In this document: positions 7,648 to 16,172 of the stretch, in pieces | How the letters are laid out: each line of letters starts with the position of its first letter | How positions within the stretch are numbered: the stretch's first letter is position 1 | NCBI RefSeq assembly: GCF_002954775.1 | Contig: NZ_PJME01000006.1 | Coordinates: forward strand, 124,001-188,000 | DNA from: Streptomyces geranii | Lineage (GTDB): Bacteria > Actinomycetota > Actinomycetes > Streptomycetales > Streptomycetaceae | DNA length: 64,000 nt | Direction of reading: 5' to 3' | Translations under genes and position numbers: made by a program | Notes under the pieces: generated by a model | Told to the model about the DNA's origin: nothing | The model's database searches: none | The model's input: the letters and a program-made list of their open reading frames with translations, nothing else

Positions 7648-8484
7648 CTACGTGTAATGCCGGGTCGGTACGGTGACGTGGTAGCCGGAGTCCAGCAGTT
7701 CCGGCAGATAGTCGCGCAGCGCCCGGACGCTCTGCGAGCGGTCGCCGCCCGCGTCGTGCGAGAGCACCACGACGCCCGGGGCGGCGCCGCGCTCGACCCG
7801 GTCGACGATGCTGCGGGTGCCCGGGGTCATCCAGTCGAGGGTGTCGACCGTCCAGGCGAGGGGTTCCATGCCGAGGTCGGCGCCGATCTGGAAGGCGGCC
7901 CGGTTCCAGGCGCCGTAGGGGGCGCGGAACCAGACGGGTGCCTCGCCGCAGGCGTCCTCGACGACCTCGCTGGTGCGCTCCATCTGGGAGCGGATCTCGG
8001 CGCGGCCGAGCCGGGTGAGCAGCGGGTGGGACCAGGTGTGGTTGCCGACGACGTGCCCGTCCTCGGTCATCTCGGCGAGCAGGTCCTTGTTGTGGACGGC
8101 CATCTCCCCGCACACGAAGAACATCGCGCGGACGTCGTGCTCGCGCAGGGTTTTGAGGATGTCCGGGGTGTAGCGGGGGTCGGGGCCGTCGTCGAAGGTC
8201 AGCACCATGGTGCGGCCACGTCCGTTCACCCGCAGCAGCGGTTCGTGGCGGACCAGGGTGCGGCCGTGGGCGGCAGTGCGGGGCGGGCCGTAGCCGGTGA
8301 GGGGTTCCAGCCGGTACGCGGAGGGCTTGAGCGCGCGGTGCGCCGGGGGGCCCGCGGCGGGCGGTGCTGCGGGGGCCGGTTCCTGTCCCGTGGTGAGCAG
8401 CGCGGCCGTACCGGCCGCTCCCACGGCGGCGACCGCGCCGGCCGTCAACACCCGGCGCCGGGTGAGCAACTGATCCTTCGTCAT
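7648..8484 (-). CDS. Secreted polysaccharide deacetylase (NodB/CE4 family)
   Basis: 278 residues. The N-terminus has a twin-arginine-like signal (LTRRRVLTAGAVAAVGAAG), so export by Tat is likely. The CE4 motifs are complete: TFDDGP (about 95-100, catalytic base and metal Asp), HTWSHP (about 149-154, metal His pair), RAPYG (about 188-192) and the late LSHD. The enzyme would remove N-acetyl groups from chitin-like or peptidoglycan sugars, or from a surface polysaccharide. ATG 8484 has no clear ribosome site, so a leaderless message is possible. It is convergent with the sortase gene. Confidence 0.9.
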   Translation of the reverse strand: MTKDQLLTRRRVLTAGAVAAVGAAGTAALLTTGQEPAPAAPPAAGPPAHRALKPSAYRLEPLTGYGPPRTAAHGRTLVRHEPLLRVNGRGRTMVLTFDDGPDPRYTPDILKTLREHDVRAMFFVCGEMAVHNKDLLAEMTEDGHVVGNHTWSHPLLTRLGRAEIRSQMERTSEVVEDACGEAPVWFRAPYGAWNRAAFQIGADLGMEPLAWTVDTLDWMTPGTRSIVDRVERGAAPGVVVLSHDAGGDRSQSVRALRDYLPELLDSGYHVTVPTRHYT

Positions 8485-8627
8485 GAGTCATCAGTCGCCC
8501 GGTACGGTCCCGCCGCCCCGCATCGCCACCGGTGCGGCGGCGCGAAAGCACCCGCCTGGACCAGTGCGCGCCGGTCGCGCCCTGCCCGCGTGCCCGGTGG
8601 GGCCCCGGCTGCGGATAGCCTCGCGGT

Positions 8628-9104
8628 GTGACGGAACAGCATCACTCACCGCCCTCCGGACACCGGTTCGAGCGGGGCACGGACGGTCCGAAGGTCATCG
8701 TGGTCGGCGTCGACGGCTCCGACTCCTCGTTCCGCGCCGCCGCCTACGCCGCGGGGCTGGCCCGGCGTCAGCACGCGCTGCTCGCCCTGGTGTACGTCCA
8801 GCCGTTGCTGGCGACGGGCGCCGCGTTCGGGGCGCCGGTGGCGGAGACGACGGACCGGATCGCCGAGGATCTGGTCGCGCAGATCCGGGAGGCGACCGAG
8901 CAGGTCAAGGGGATATTCGACGTCCGGTGGGAGTTCCACACCTTCCGCGGGGACCCGTACGCGGGGATGGTGAAGGCCGCCGACGACCTCAAGGCGGACG
9001 CGGTGGTCGTCGGGGCGTCCGAGCAGGCGGGGCACCGGATCATCGGCTCGGTGGCCATCCGCCTGGTGAAGGCGGGCCGCTGGCCGGTCACGGTCGTGCC
9101 GTAG
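8628..9104 (+). CDS. Universal stress protein (UspA family)
   Basis: 158 residues beginning at GTG 8628. Single Usp domain: VIVVGVDGSDSSFRAAAYAAGLARR at residues about 25-50 and a C-terminal VVGASEQAGHRIIGSVA followed by PVTVVP. The usual ATP-binding signature G-x2-G-x9-G-S is only partly kept (GASE instead of GxxG), so nucleotide binding is uncertain. No ribosome site is obvious. Divergent from the deacetylase gene, sharing a 143-nt promoter region. Confidence 0.9.
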   Translation: MTEQHHSPPSGHRFERGTDGPKVIVVGVDGSDSSFRAAAYAAGLARRQHALLALVYVQPLLATGAAFGAPVAETTDRIAEDLVAQIREATEQVKGIFDVRWEFHTFRGDPYAGMVKAADDLKADAVVVGASEQAGHRIIGSVAIRLVKAGRWPVTVVP

Positions 9105-9255
9105 CCGCACGCGGGGGCGCGACGGCGGGGCCGTCCGGATGAGGAACCCGCCGTTCACACCGTTCGTCGCACCGTTCGTCGACGCGTCCGACCGTCCGCC
9201 GCACACTCCGGTCCGCGCTCTGTCCCGAATCGGGACCTTGCGATGCCATACGGCC

Positions 9256-9804
9256 ATGACGGCCGGAACCACCATCACCCACGGGACGACGACCGCCGAG
9301 CACGAGCTGGCCGCGCTGCAGCGCGAGCACGGCCGACCGCTCTTCGCCCTGCTGCTGCGCCTGTGCGACGGCGACCGGCAGCGCGCCGAGGACCTGGTGC
9401 AGGAGACCCTCGTACGCGCCTGGCAGCACCCCGAGGCGCTGCGCGCCGACGACTTCGACTCCGTACGGCCGTGGCTGCTGACCGTGGGCAGGCGGCTGGC
9501 CATCGACGCGCGGCGGGCCCGGCAGGCGCGGCCGGCCGAGGTCGGGGACGCGGTCCTGGAGAACGCGCGGGTCTGCGCCGATCACGCCGAACGGTCGGCG
9601 GCGACCCTCGATGTGCGGGAGGCTGTGAAGACACTCACTCCCGAGCATCGTGAAGTCCTGGTGCTCGTGTACTTCCAGGGGGCGAGTGTGGCGGAGGCCG
9701 CCACGGCCCTCGGTATCCCGCCCGGTACGGTGAAATCTCGCGCGTATTACGCGCTGCGCGCCCTGCGCCGAGTGCTTCCGGGGTATGCGGCCGACCTGCG
9801 GTGA
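9256..9804 (+). CDS. ECF RNA polymerase sigma factor
   Basis: 182 residues from ATG 9256; a longer in-frame reading from 9139 lacks similarity to the family start. Region 2 (LFALLLRLCDGDRQRAEDLVQETLVRAWQHPE, about 30-60) and region 4 (LTPEHREVLVLVYFQGASVAEAATALGIPPGTVKSRAYYALRALR, about 125-170) are complete. It would direct transcription from dedicated promoters under control of the zinc-binding anti-sigma factor encoded two genes downstream (10606-11259). The ATG has no good ribosome site and may be leaderless. Confidence 0.9.
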   Translation: MTAGTTITHGTTTAEHELAALQREHGRPLFALLLRLCDGDRQRAEDLVQETLVRAWQHPEALRADDFDSVRPWLLTVGRRLAIDARRARQARPAEVGDAVLENARVCADHAERSAATLDVREAVKTLTPEHREVLVLVYFQGASVAEAATALGIPPGTVKSRAYYALRALRRVLPGYAADLR

Positions 9805-9950
9805 AACCAATGGTCGAGTCAAACCTCGGTAAAGCGCCTTGCTGAGGACCATGGTTGGGCAATCAGCTGTCTTCATCCGTGTTTCGGACCGGCTCCGGTT
9901 CGGGGCCCGGGCTCGGGCGACGCGCACGCACCGGAGGAAGGCAGGAAGGG

Positions 9951-10466
9951 ATGCTGCACAGAGGTCACGAGAGCACGGACGGCGCCGGCGGGGACGAACT
10001 CACCGTCCCCATGGCCTGGTTGTACGCCGAGTACATCGCCGACGAGCTGCTGCGGACGGGCGACCTGATGCCGCCCACGTCCTTCGAGTTCCGCGCGGGT
10101 CGGGACGCGCTGGCACTCACCATCTTCCTCTCCGACACCAGCGGGGAACTTTCCGGCATCCGGGTCATCACGCAACTGGAGAAGTGGCTTTCGCTCACGG
10201 CGTACGACCAGCCCTGGCAGGACTGGGTCCGCGAACGTATGTCCAGGTTGGCGGCCGACGCACTCGACTCGGGCGCTCCGGCACCGGACTTGGACCTGGC
10301 CGCCGCCGCATGGCGCTGGCTGGAGGAGACCGAGCTGCTCGCGCCTGATCTGGACGCCGTTCCGGGTGGCGGGCCCGTGCTCGGTGAGGACGACGGACCG
10401 AAGGTGTGGACCCCGGCCTGGCGGCTCGGACTGCCCCTCGGTCATCTGGCGATCCATCTTTTTTAG
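9951..10466 (+). CDS. Hypothetical protein between ECF sigma factor and anti-sigma factor
   Basis: 171 residues from ATG 9951, which directly follows a purine-rich stretch containing GGAGGAAG and GGAAGGG. Acidic and soluble, with no signal peptide or membrane helix. Recognisable text: ELTVPMAWLYAEYIADELLRTG (about 15-36), a beta-rich middle (FEFRAGRDALALTIFL) and an amphipathic C-terminal half ending HLAIHLF. I do not recognise a family. Its place between a sigma factor and an anti-sigma factor suggests it belongs to the same regulatory unit, but nothing in the sequence proves this. Confidence 0.7.
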   Translation: MLHRGHESTDGAGGDELTVPMAWLYAEYIADELLRTGDLMPPTSFEFRAGRDALALTIFLSDTSGELSGIRVITQLEKWLSLTAYDQPWQDWVRERMSRLAADALDSGAPAPDLDLAAAAWRWLEETELLAPDLDAVPGGGPVLGEDDGPKVWTPAWRLGLPLGHLAIHLF

Positions 10467-10605
10467 ATTCACACCAATCCGCGGGCACCACCGCTCCGAA
10501 CACCTAAGGTCTCGATTCGGTATGGGCCTTGAGTGATTCCGCGTTGCGCTGCGTATCGGTGGGAGCAACACAACCCCACCCGTACCATCGGCACGAGGAT
10601 TCGGC

Positions 10606-11259
10606 ATGAGGTCCCTGGAACGGCATCGCGACGTCGGCGCATACGCGCTCGGCGTGCTCGACGAGGCGGAGGCCTTCCGCTTCGAGGACCACCTCATGGA
10701 GTGCCCCCAGTGCGCGGCCCATGTGACCGAATTCGGTCCCGCCACACGGCAGTTGCTGCTGTACCGGCGGGCTACGCCGCGCTCTGTGCACCCCATGGCA
10801 CAACCCGGCCCCAGGCTGCTTGACCGGCTGCTCGGCGAGGTCGCCAGCCGGCACCGGGCCGGACGGCGTCGTCTGCTGTACGCCGTGGCCGCCGCGGTGG
10901 TCTTCGCGGTCGCCGGACCCGGCATCGCGATCATGGCGGGCGGCGACGCGGACCGGACGCAGCAGGTCGCCGCGACCGACGAGCGGTCGGGCGTCTGGGC
11001 GCAGGTCACCAGTGAGAACACGGTCTGGGGCAGCCAGATCGAGCTGAAGGTGAAGGACGGGGCCGGGCCCCGGGCGTGTCACCTTGTCGCCATCGCGGAC
11101 GACGGTACGGAAGAGACGCTGACGAACTGGAACGTGCCTGAGCATGACGCTCGCGCTAGCACGATGATGGGGGCGTCGACGCTGCACCCTGACGAGATCG
11201 ATCGGTATGAGCTGCGGACCAACAAGGGGCTGCATCTCGTTACTCTCGATGCGCCGTGA
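10606..11259 (+). CDS. Zinc-binding anti-sigma factor, membrane-anchored
   Basis: 217 residues from ATG 10606. The N-terminal ZAS/zf-HC2 domain keeps the H-x3-C-x2-C motif HLMECPQC (about 29-36) that binds the ECF sigma factor and senses redox or structural signals. One membrane helix (LLYAVAAAVVFAVAGPGIAIMA, about 86-107) separates it from an extracytoplasmic domain of about 105 residues. That domain (VTSENTVWGSQIELKVKDG ... ACHLVAIADDGTEETLTNW) is the type found in other Streptomyces anti-sigma factors. Probable partner of the ECF sigma factor at 9256. Confidence 0.9.
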   Translation: MRSLERHRDVGAYALGVLDEAEAFRFEDHLMECPQCAAHVTEFGPATRQLLLYRRATPRSVHPMAQPGPRLLDRLLGEVASRHRAGRRRLLYAVAAAVVFAVAGPGIAIMAGGDADRTQQVAATDERSGVWAQVTSENTVWGSQIELKVKDGAGPRACHLVAIADDGTEETLTNWNVPEHDARASTMMGASTLHPDEIDRYELRTNKGLHLVTLDAP

Positions 11260-11290
11260 GTGTGTGATTTCGGGTGCTGCGCCGTTGTGG

Positions 11291-11344
11291 CTGGTCGCGC
11301 AGTTCCCCGCGCCCCTGAAGTGCGTCCCTGCGGGACGCTACTTC
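11291..11344. repeat. Dispersed intergenic repeat plus hairpin (copy 1)
   Basis: Contains the core CTGGTCGCGCAGTTCCCCGC (11291-11310) followed by GCCCCT, then a hairpin made of GAAGTGCGTCCC and GGGACGCTACTTC (11317-11344). It lies between the convergent anti-sigma and glycosylase genes, and the hairpin covers the glycosylase TAG. A likely bidirectional terminator. Other copies are at 25016, 32684, 46072 (variant) and 62241. Confidence 0.75.
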
Positions 11345-12201
11345 AATAGGCGCGACATGCGGCGGTCCGCCAGGGGTTTGCCCGCTGTCTGACACGTCGG
11401 GCAGTACTGGAGTGACGAGTCGCTGAACGAGACCTCTCGGACTGTGTCGCCGCAGACCGGGCAGGGTTGGCCGGTTCGGCCGTGGACCTTGAGGCCGCTC
11501 TTCTTCTCCGCCTTGAGGCGTCCGGCGGCCAGGCCCCGGGAGCGTTCGATCGCCTCGGTGAGGGTCGTGCGCAGGGCCTCGTACAGGCGTCCGGTCTCCT
11601 CGGGTGTGAGTGAGGCGGCGAGTTTGAACGGGGACATTCGCGCGGCGTGCAGGATCTCGTCGCTGTAGGCGTTCCCCACCCCCGCGATCAAGCTCTGGTC
11701 GCGCAGCGCGCCCTTCAGTTGGCGCCGCTCCCCCGCCAGCAGTTCCGCGAACCGTGCCTCGTCGAAGTCGTCGGCGAGCGGGTCGGGGCCGAGGCGGGCC
11801 ACGCCCGGTACCTCCTGCGGATCGTGGACGACGTACACCGCGAGGCGTTTCTGGGTGCCGGCCTCGGTGAGGTCGAAGCCCTCGCCCGTCTCCAGGGCGA
11901 CCCGCAGCGCGAGCGGGCCCTTTCCGGGTTTCGGCGGGCCGTCCGGCAGGCGGTCGCGCCAGTGCAGCCAGCCCGCGCGGGCCAGGTGGGTCACGAAGTG
12001 CGGGCCGCCGTCCGTGACCAGGTCGAGGAACTTGCCGTGCCGGTGCACGGCGGTGACCTCGCGGCCCTCCAGGGCGGTGAGCGGCGGGTCGTACGTCTTC
12101 AGGACACTGATCGCGACGGGCAGCACCCGGACCACCTCGTGGCCCACGAGCCGTTCGGTCAGGAAGTCCCTGAGCGCTTCGACCTCGGGAAGTTCCGGCA
12201 T
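11338..12201 (-). CDS. Fpg/Nei-family DNA glycosylase (AP lyase)
   Basis: 287 residues. Begins MPELPEVE, where Pro2 is the catalytic nucleophile after Met removal and Glu3 assists. The central H2TH region follows (SLIAGVGNAYSDEILHAARMSP, about 170-190), and the C-terminal zinc finger has four Cys (CPVC ... CPTC, about 246-272). It excises oxidised bases such as 8-oxoG or damaged pyrimidines and nicks the strand. Whether it is MutM-like or Nei-like cannot be settled here. It starts 31 nt after the PP2C gene stop on the same strand and may be cotranscribed. Confidence 0.92.
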   Translation of the reverse strand: MPELPEVEALRDFLTERLVGHEVVRVLPVAISVLKTYDPPLTALEGREVTAVHRHGKFLDLVTDGGPHFVTHLARAGWLHWRDRLPDGPPKPGKGPLALRVALETGEGFDLTEAGTQKRLAVYVVHDPQEVPGVARLGPDPLADDFDEARFAELLAGERRQLKGALRDQSLIAGVGNAYSDEILHAARMSPFKLAASLTPEETGRLYEALRTTLTEAIERSRGLAAGRLKAEKKSGLKVHGRTGQPCPVCGDTVREVSFSDSSLQYCPTCQTAGKPLADRRMSRLLK

Positions 12202-12232
12202 ACGTCCAGAGTGCCACCCGGGGCGGAAGTGC

Positions 12233-14320
12233 TCAGCTCGTGGGCGGCACCGTGAACTCGCACCACACGACCTTGCCGCCGCCCCGCGCCTCCACGCCCC
12301 ACTCGTCGGAGAGGAGGTCGACCAGGAGCAGGCCGCGTCCGGAGACGCCGGACTCCCCCGCCTCCCGGCGGCGCGGCAGGGCGCTGGAGGAGTCCTCGAC
12401 CTCGACGCGCAGTCTGCGTTCGGGGCCGCTCAGCACCCGCAGGGTGACGACGGCAGCGCCCTCGGTGTGCATCAGGGCATTGGTGATCAGTTCGTCGGCC
12501 ACCAGTTCGACCTCGTCGGCGCGCTCCCGGGCGCCCCAGGCCCGGACGGCGGCGCCGATCATGTGCCGGGCCCCGGTCAGCGCGTCGGGGTCGGCGGGCG
12601 CGACGTGCTGCTGGAGCCGGCCGCCGGACTGTACGGCGGCCAGGCCCCGGCGGCGCAGGAGCAGCAGGGCCACGTCGTCGTCCCCGCCCCGCTCGTCGGC
12701 GACCTCGATGAGCCGGTCGGCCAGTTCCCAGGCGCTCTCGGGGCCGGCGGCGATGAGCGCCCTGAGGGTCCGCAGGCCGTCGTCGAGGTCGGCGCCGGGT
12801 TCCTCGATGAGGCCGTCGGTGCAGAGCACGAGGGTTTCGCCGGGCTCCAGTTCGAGGGTGGCGACCGGGTAGGCGAGGCGTCCGAACTCGGCGGAGAGGC
12901 CGAGCGGCAGCCCGCCGTCGACCGGGACGCGGCGGCAGGTGCCGTCGACGCGCCGGACCAGCGGGTCGAGGTGGCCGGCCCGGACCGCCTGGACGACTCC
13001 GGTGGACAGGTCGGCCTCGGCGTAGAGGCAGGTCGCGAAGCGGTCGGTGTCGAGTTCGTGGAGGAAGACGGAGGCGCGGGCCATCACCGTGGCGGGCGGG
13101 TGCCCCTCGGTCGCGTAGGCCTTCAGGACGATCCGCAGCTGGCCCATGACGGCGGCGGCGTGCGTGTCGTGCCCCTGGACGTCCCCGATGACCGCGCCGA
13201 CCCGGCCGCCGGGCAGCGGGATCACGTCGTACCAGTCGCCGCCGATGTCCCGGCCGAGCTGGCCGCCGGAGGAGGCGGCGCGGTAGCGGACGGCGATGTC
13301 GGCGCCGGGCACGCTGGGGATGGAGCGCGGCAGCATGGCCTGCTGGAGGCCCTGGGCGAGGTCCTTCTCCTGCTCGTAGAGCATGGCCCGCTGGAGGCTC
13401 TGCGCGATGCTGGTGCCGAGCGCGACGAGCACGGCCCGGTCCTCGGCGGAGAAGCCGTACCGGTCGTTGTAGAGCAGCCCCATGGCGCCGATCGGCCTGG
13501 CCTGCGCGATGAGGGGCAGGTAGGCGGCCGAGGTGACCTTGAGGTCGACGAGATGCGGCCACAGGATCGGGTACCCGGCCTCGAACTCCTCGGGCGACTC
13601 GATGAAACGGGGACTGAGGGTCCGTACGACGTCGCCCATCGGGTAGGGCTCGTCGATCCGGGTGATACGGGTGCCGGGCACGGAGGCGCCAGCCGGGCCC
13701 TCGGCGACCAGGCGGATCCGGCCGGCCTCGACCAGGCCCATCACGAGGCTCGCGGCGCCGAGGTGGGGCACGCCGGGCGAGTTGGTGAGCACGTCGATGA
13801 CGTCCTCGACCGTGCGGGCGTGCGCGAGAGCGGCCGTGACGACCTGGACGACGTTGGTCTGACGGCGCCGGACCTCGTCCTTGGCGGCCTGCTCGGTACG
13901 GGCCTGACTGTCCCGCAGCTCCTGCGTGGCGTCGCGGACGATGCCGATGACCCGGCGCGGGCGGCCGGTCTCGTCGCGGCGGATGTAGCCCTGGGTGTGG
14001 GTCCACTGGAGGGAGCCGTCACGGCGGCGGAGGCGGAAGTAGACGCCGTAGTTCTCGCTGCCGTTCTTCATCGCCTCGGAGACGACGGAGTCGATCCGCA
14101 GGCCCTCCACCCGGGGCACGCGCACGGCCAGGCTCTCGGGGTGGCCGTCGTATTCGTCGGGGCGCAGATCGAAGATCTCGTGCGCCAGCGCGTCCATGTG
14201 GAACAGACCCGCGTCGAGGTCCCAGTCGAACGTTCCCATGCGGTTGAGCGCCAGAATCGGTTCCGGGTGGGCGGGCCAGTCGTCCGGGAGTGACAGGGCG
14301 CTCGCTCCCCGATCAGCCAT
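12233..14320 (-). CDS. PAS-GAF-PP2C phosphatase with C-terminal anti-sigma-type ATPase
   Basis: 695 residues. Domain order: PAS/PAC (about 25-135, ending RRVIGIVRDATQELRDSQ), GAF (about 155-310), SpoIIE/RsbU-type PP2C phosphatase (about 330-540, with GGDWYDVIPLPGGRVGAVIGDVQGHD and LCTDGLIE), and an HATPase_c RsbW-like kinase (about 565-690, with ELVADELITNALMHT and GRGLLLVDLLSDEWG). In such chimeras one chain holds both the phosphatase that activates an anti-anti-sigma factor and the kinase that inactivates it. No anti-anti-sigma gene is nearby. The start ATG 14320 is the only reasonable one. Confidence 0.92.
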   Translation of the reverse strand: MADRGASALSLPDDWPAHPEPILALNRMGTFDWDLDAGLFHMDALAHEIFDLRPDEYDGHPESLAVRVPRVEGLRIDSVVSEAMKNGSENYGVYFRLRRRDGSLQWTHTQGYIRRDETGRPRRVIGIVRDATQELRDSQARTEQAAKDEVRRRQTNVVQVVTAALAHARTVEDVIDVLTNSPGVPHLGAASLVMGLVEAGRIRLVAEGPAGASVPGTRITRIDEPYPMGDVVRTLSPRFIESPEEFEAGYPILWPHLVDLKVTSAAYLPLIAQARPIGAMGLLYNDRYGFSAEDRAVLVALGTSIAQSLQRAMLYEQEKDLAQGLQQAMLPRSIPSVPGADIAVRYRAASSGGQLGRDIGGDWYDVIPLPGGRVGAVIGDVQGHDTHAAAVMGQLRIVLKAYATEGHPPATVMARASVFLHELDTDRFATCLYAEADLSTGVVQAVRAGHLDPLVRRVDGTCRRVPVDGGLPLGLSAEFGRLAYPVATLELEPGETLVLCTDGLIEEPGADLDDGLRTLRALIAAGPESAWELADRLIEVADERGGDDDVALLLLRRRGLAAVQSGGRLQQHVAPADPDALTGARHMIGAAVRAWGARERADEVELVADELITNALMHTEGAAVVTLRVLSGPERRLRVEVEDSSSALPRRREAGESGVSGRGLLLVDLLSDEWGVEARGGGKVVWCEFTVPPTS

Positions 14321-14384
14321 GGGGCCACCCTGCCAGTATTTGGCTGATTCTTCGACTTGTCCGACACCTTTCGCCGGACATCGT

Positions 14385-14648
14385 TCACTCCCCTACGTCC
14401 TCACAGGGGTCGTACGGGGCATAGGCACCATACGGGGTGATGTTCTCGTCCGGAATCAGGCCACCGCCGTCGGGGAGGTCGGGGATCTCGGGGACGGTGT
14501 CGGGGCCGATCTCGTCGCAGACGTCCTGGCTCGTGCCGAAGCCGAGGTCGTCCGGGGACACGGCCTCCTCGCCCGGCGGGTCGCCTTCCCAGCCGCCGAC
14601 GAGCAGGGCGGCCGAGAGGGCGCAGGCGGTGACAAGGGTTCGGTGCAT
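14385..14648 (-). CDS. Small secreted acidic protein
   Basis: 87 residues from ATG 14648 with a short Sec signal (MHRTLVTACALSAALLVGG). The mature part is very acidic and Pro/Gly-rich (DIPDLPDGGG-like, ENITPYGAYAPYDPCEDVGE) with two Cys that could form one disulfide. No family recognised. The ribosome site is weak (GGGGA directly before ATG). Coding bias and the signal peptide argue for a real gene, but it could be a chance reading frame. Confidence 0.5.
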   Translation of the reverse strand: MHRTLVTACALSAALLVGGWEGDPPGEEAVSPDDLGFGTSQDVCDEIGPDTVPEIPDLPDGGGLIPDENITPYGAYAPYDPCEDVGE

Positions 14649-14744
14649 TCCCCATTGTCTGCGTCACCCGCTCGGCGCACGCAAGCCGAGAAGGTCACCC
14701 AGCGTCACACTGGAGGGAAGAGCGGGGAGAGGAGAGCGAGTCGC

Positions 14745-16172
14745 GTGGAGTGGTTCACCGCACCCGAGTACTGGCTGAGCCGACTGCTCTTCCAGCGCGG
14801 CCTGGCCTGCGTCTATCTGGTCGCGTTCCTGGGCGCGGCCCTCCAGTTCCGGGCGCTCATCGGCGAACGGGGCATGCTGCCGGTCCCCCGACTGGTCGCC
14901 CACGTGCCGTTCCGGCGGGCACCGAGCGTGTTCCAACTCCACTACTCCGACCGCTTCTTCGCCGTCTGGGCCTGGACGGGCTGCGCGGTCTCGGTGGCCC
15001 TGCTCGCCGGGCTGGACTCACAACTCCCCCTCTGGGCAGGCATGCTGCTGTGGCTGCTGCCGTGGGCGATGTATCTGTCGATCGTCAACGTCGGCCAGAC
15101 CTGGTACGGCTTCGGCTGGGAGTCGCTGCTCCTCGAAGTCGGCTTCCTCGCCGTGTTCCTGGGCAACGACGAGGTCGCGCCGCCGGTCGTGGTGCTGTTC
15201 CTGCTGCGCTGGGTGCTGTTCCGGGTGGAGTTCGGCGCCGGTCTGATCAAACTGCGCGGCGACGCGTGCTGGCGGAACCTGACCTGCCTCGACTTCCACC
15301 ACGAGACCCAGCCGATGCCGGGTCCGCTGAGCCGCTGCTTCCACCACCTCCCGAGGCCGGTCCACCGCATCGAGACAGCGGCGAACCACCTCACCCAACT
15401 CGCCGTCCCCGTCCTCCTGTTCACCCCGCAGCCGGTGGCGACAGCGGCGGCGTCCCTGATGATCGTCACCCAGCTGTGGCTGGTCCTGTCGGGCAACTTC
15501 GCCTGGCTGAACTGGCTCACGATCGTGCTGGCCCTGTCGGCGGTACGCCTCCCGGACACGGCACCGGCGACTCTCCCGGACACACCGCTCTGGTACGAGA
15601 TCGTCGTCCTGGCCGTGGCGTCGGCGCTGGTGGCCCTCAGCTACCGTCCCGTCCGCAACCTGCTCTCGCGCCACCAGGTCATGAACCGCTCCTACGACCC
15701 GCTCCATCTGGTCAACACCTACGGCGCGTTCGGCAGCGTCAGCCGGGTCCGGTACGAGGTGATCGTCGAAGGCACGGCCAACGTCGTACCGCGTCCGGAC
15801 TCCGACTGGCGGGAGTACGAGTTCAAGGGCAAGCCGGGTCAACCAGGGCGCCGGCCACGGCAGTTCGCGCCGTACCATCTCCGGCTCGACTGGATGATGT
15901 GGTTCGCCGCGCTGTCGCCCGCGTACGCCGGTTCGTGGTTCGGCGCGATGGTGGAACGGCTCCTGGAGAACGACCCCGACACGCTCCGGCTGCTCCGCAG
16001 CTCCCCGTTCCCGCCGGACGCGCCCCCGCGCTTCGTCCGCGCCCGGCTCTTCCGCTACCGGTACACGAGCCGGCGTGAGCTGCGGGCGACGGGCGCGTAC
16101 TGGGAGCGGGTGTACGTACGGGAGTTCATGCCGCCGACGCGACTGGCCGCCCGGTCGGATCAGAGGCCGTAG
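14745..16172 (+). CDS. Lipase maturation factor family membrane protein
   Basis: 475 residues from GTG 14745 (GGAGAGGAGA upstream). Matches the layout of LMF1/LMF2 proteins (PF06762): WLSRLLFQRGLACVYLVAF at the N-terminus, several hydrophobic helices, the conserved block FGWESLLLEVGFLAVFLG, and RWVLFRVEFGAGLIKLRGDACWRNLTCLDFHHETQPMP (about 158-195), which contains the family signature. A soluble C-terminal domain follows with YDPLHLVNTYGAFGSVSRVRYEVIVEGT and LDWMMWFAALSP. Animal relatives fold lipases in the ER; the role in bacteria is unknown. Its 3' end overlaps the convergent amidohydrolase by 13 nt. Confidence 0.85.
   Translation: MEWFTAPEYWLSRLLFQRGLACVYLVAFLGAALQFRALIGERGMLPVPRLVAHVPFRRAPSVFQLHYSDRFFAVWAWTGCAVSVALLAGLDSQLPLWAGMLLWLLPWAMYLSIVNVGQTWYGFGWESLLLEVGFLAVFLGNDEVAPPVVVLFLLRWVLFRVEFGAGLIKLRGDACWRNLTCLDFHHETQPMPGPLSRCFHHLPRPVHRIETAANHLTQLAVPVLLFTPQPVATAAASLMIVTQLWLVLSGNFAWLNWLTIVLALSAVRLPDTAPATLPDTPLWYEIVVLAVASALVALSYRPVRNLLSRHQVMNRSYDPLHLVNTYGAFGSVSRVRYEVIVEGTANVVPRPDSDWREYEFKGKPGQPGRRPRQFAPYHLRLDWMMWFAALSPAYAGSWFGAMVERLLENDPDTLRLLRSSPFPPDAPPRFVRARLFRYRYTSRRELRATGAYWERVYVREFMPPTRLAARSDQRP

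Noticed and set aside
11855..14293. 812-codon plus-strand frame
   Set aside because: Antisense to the Fpg and PP2C genes; Ala/Gly/Val-biased shadow typical of high-GC DNA.
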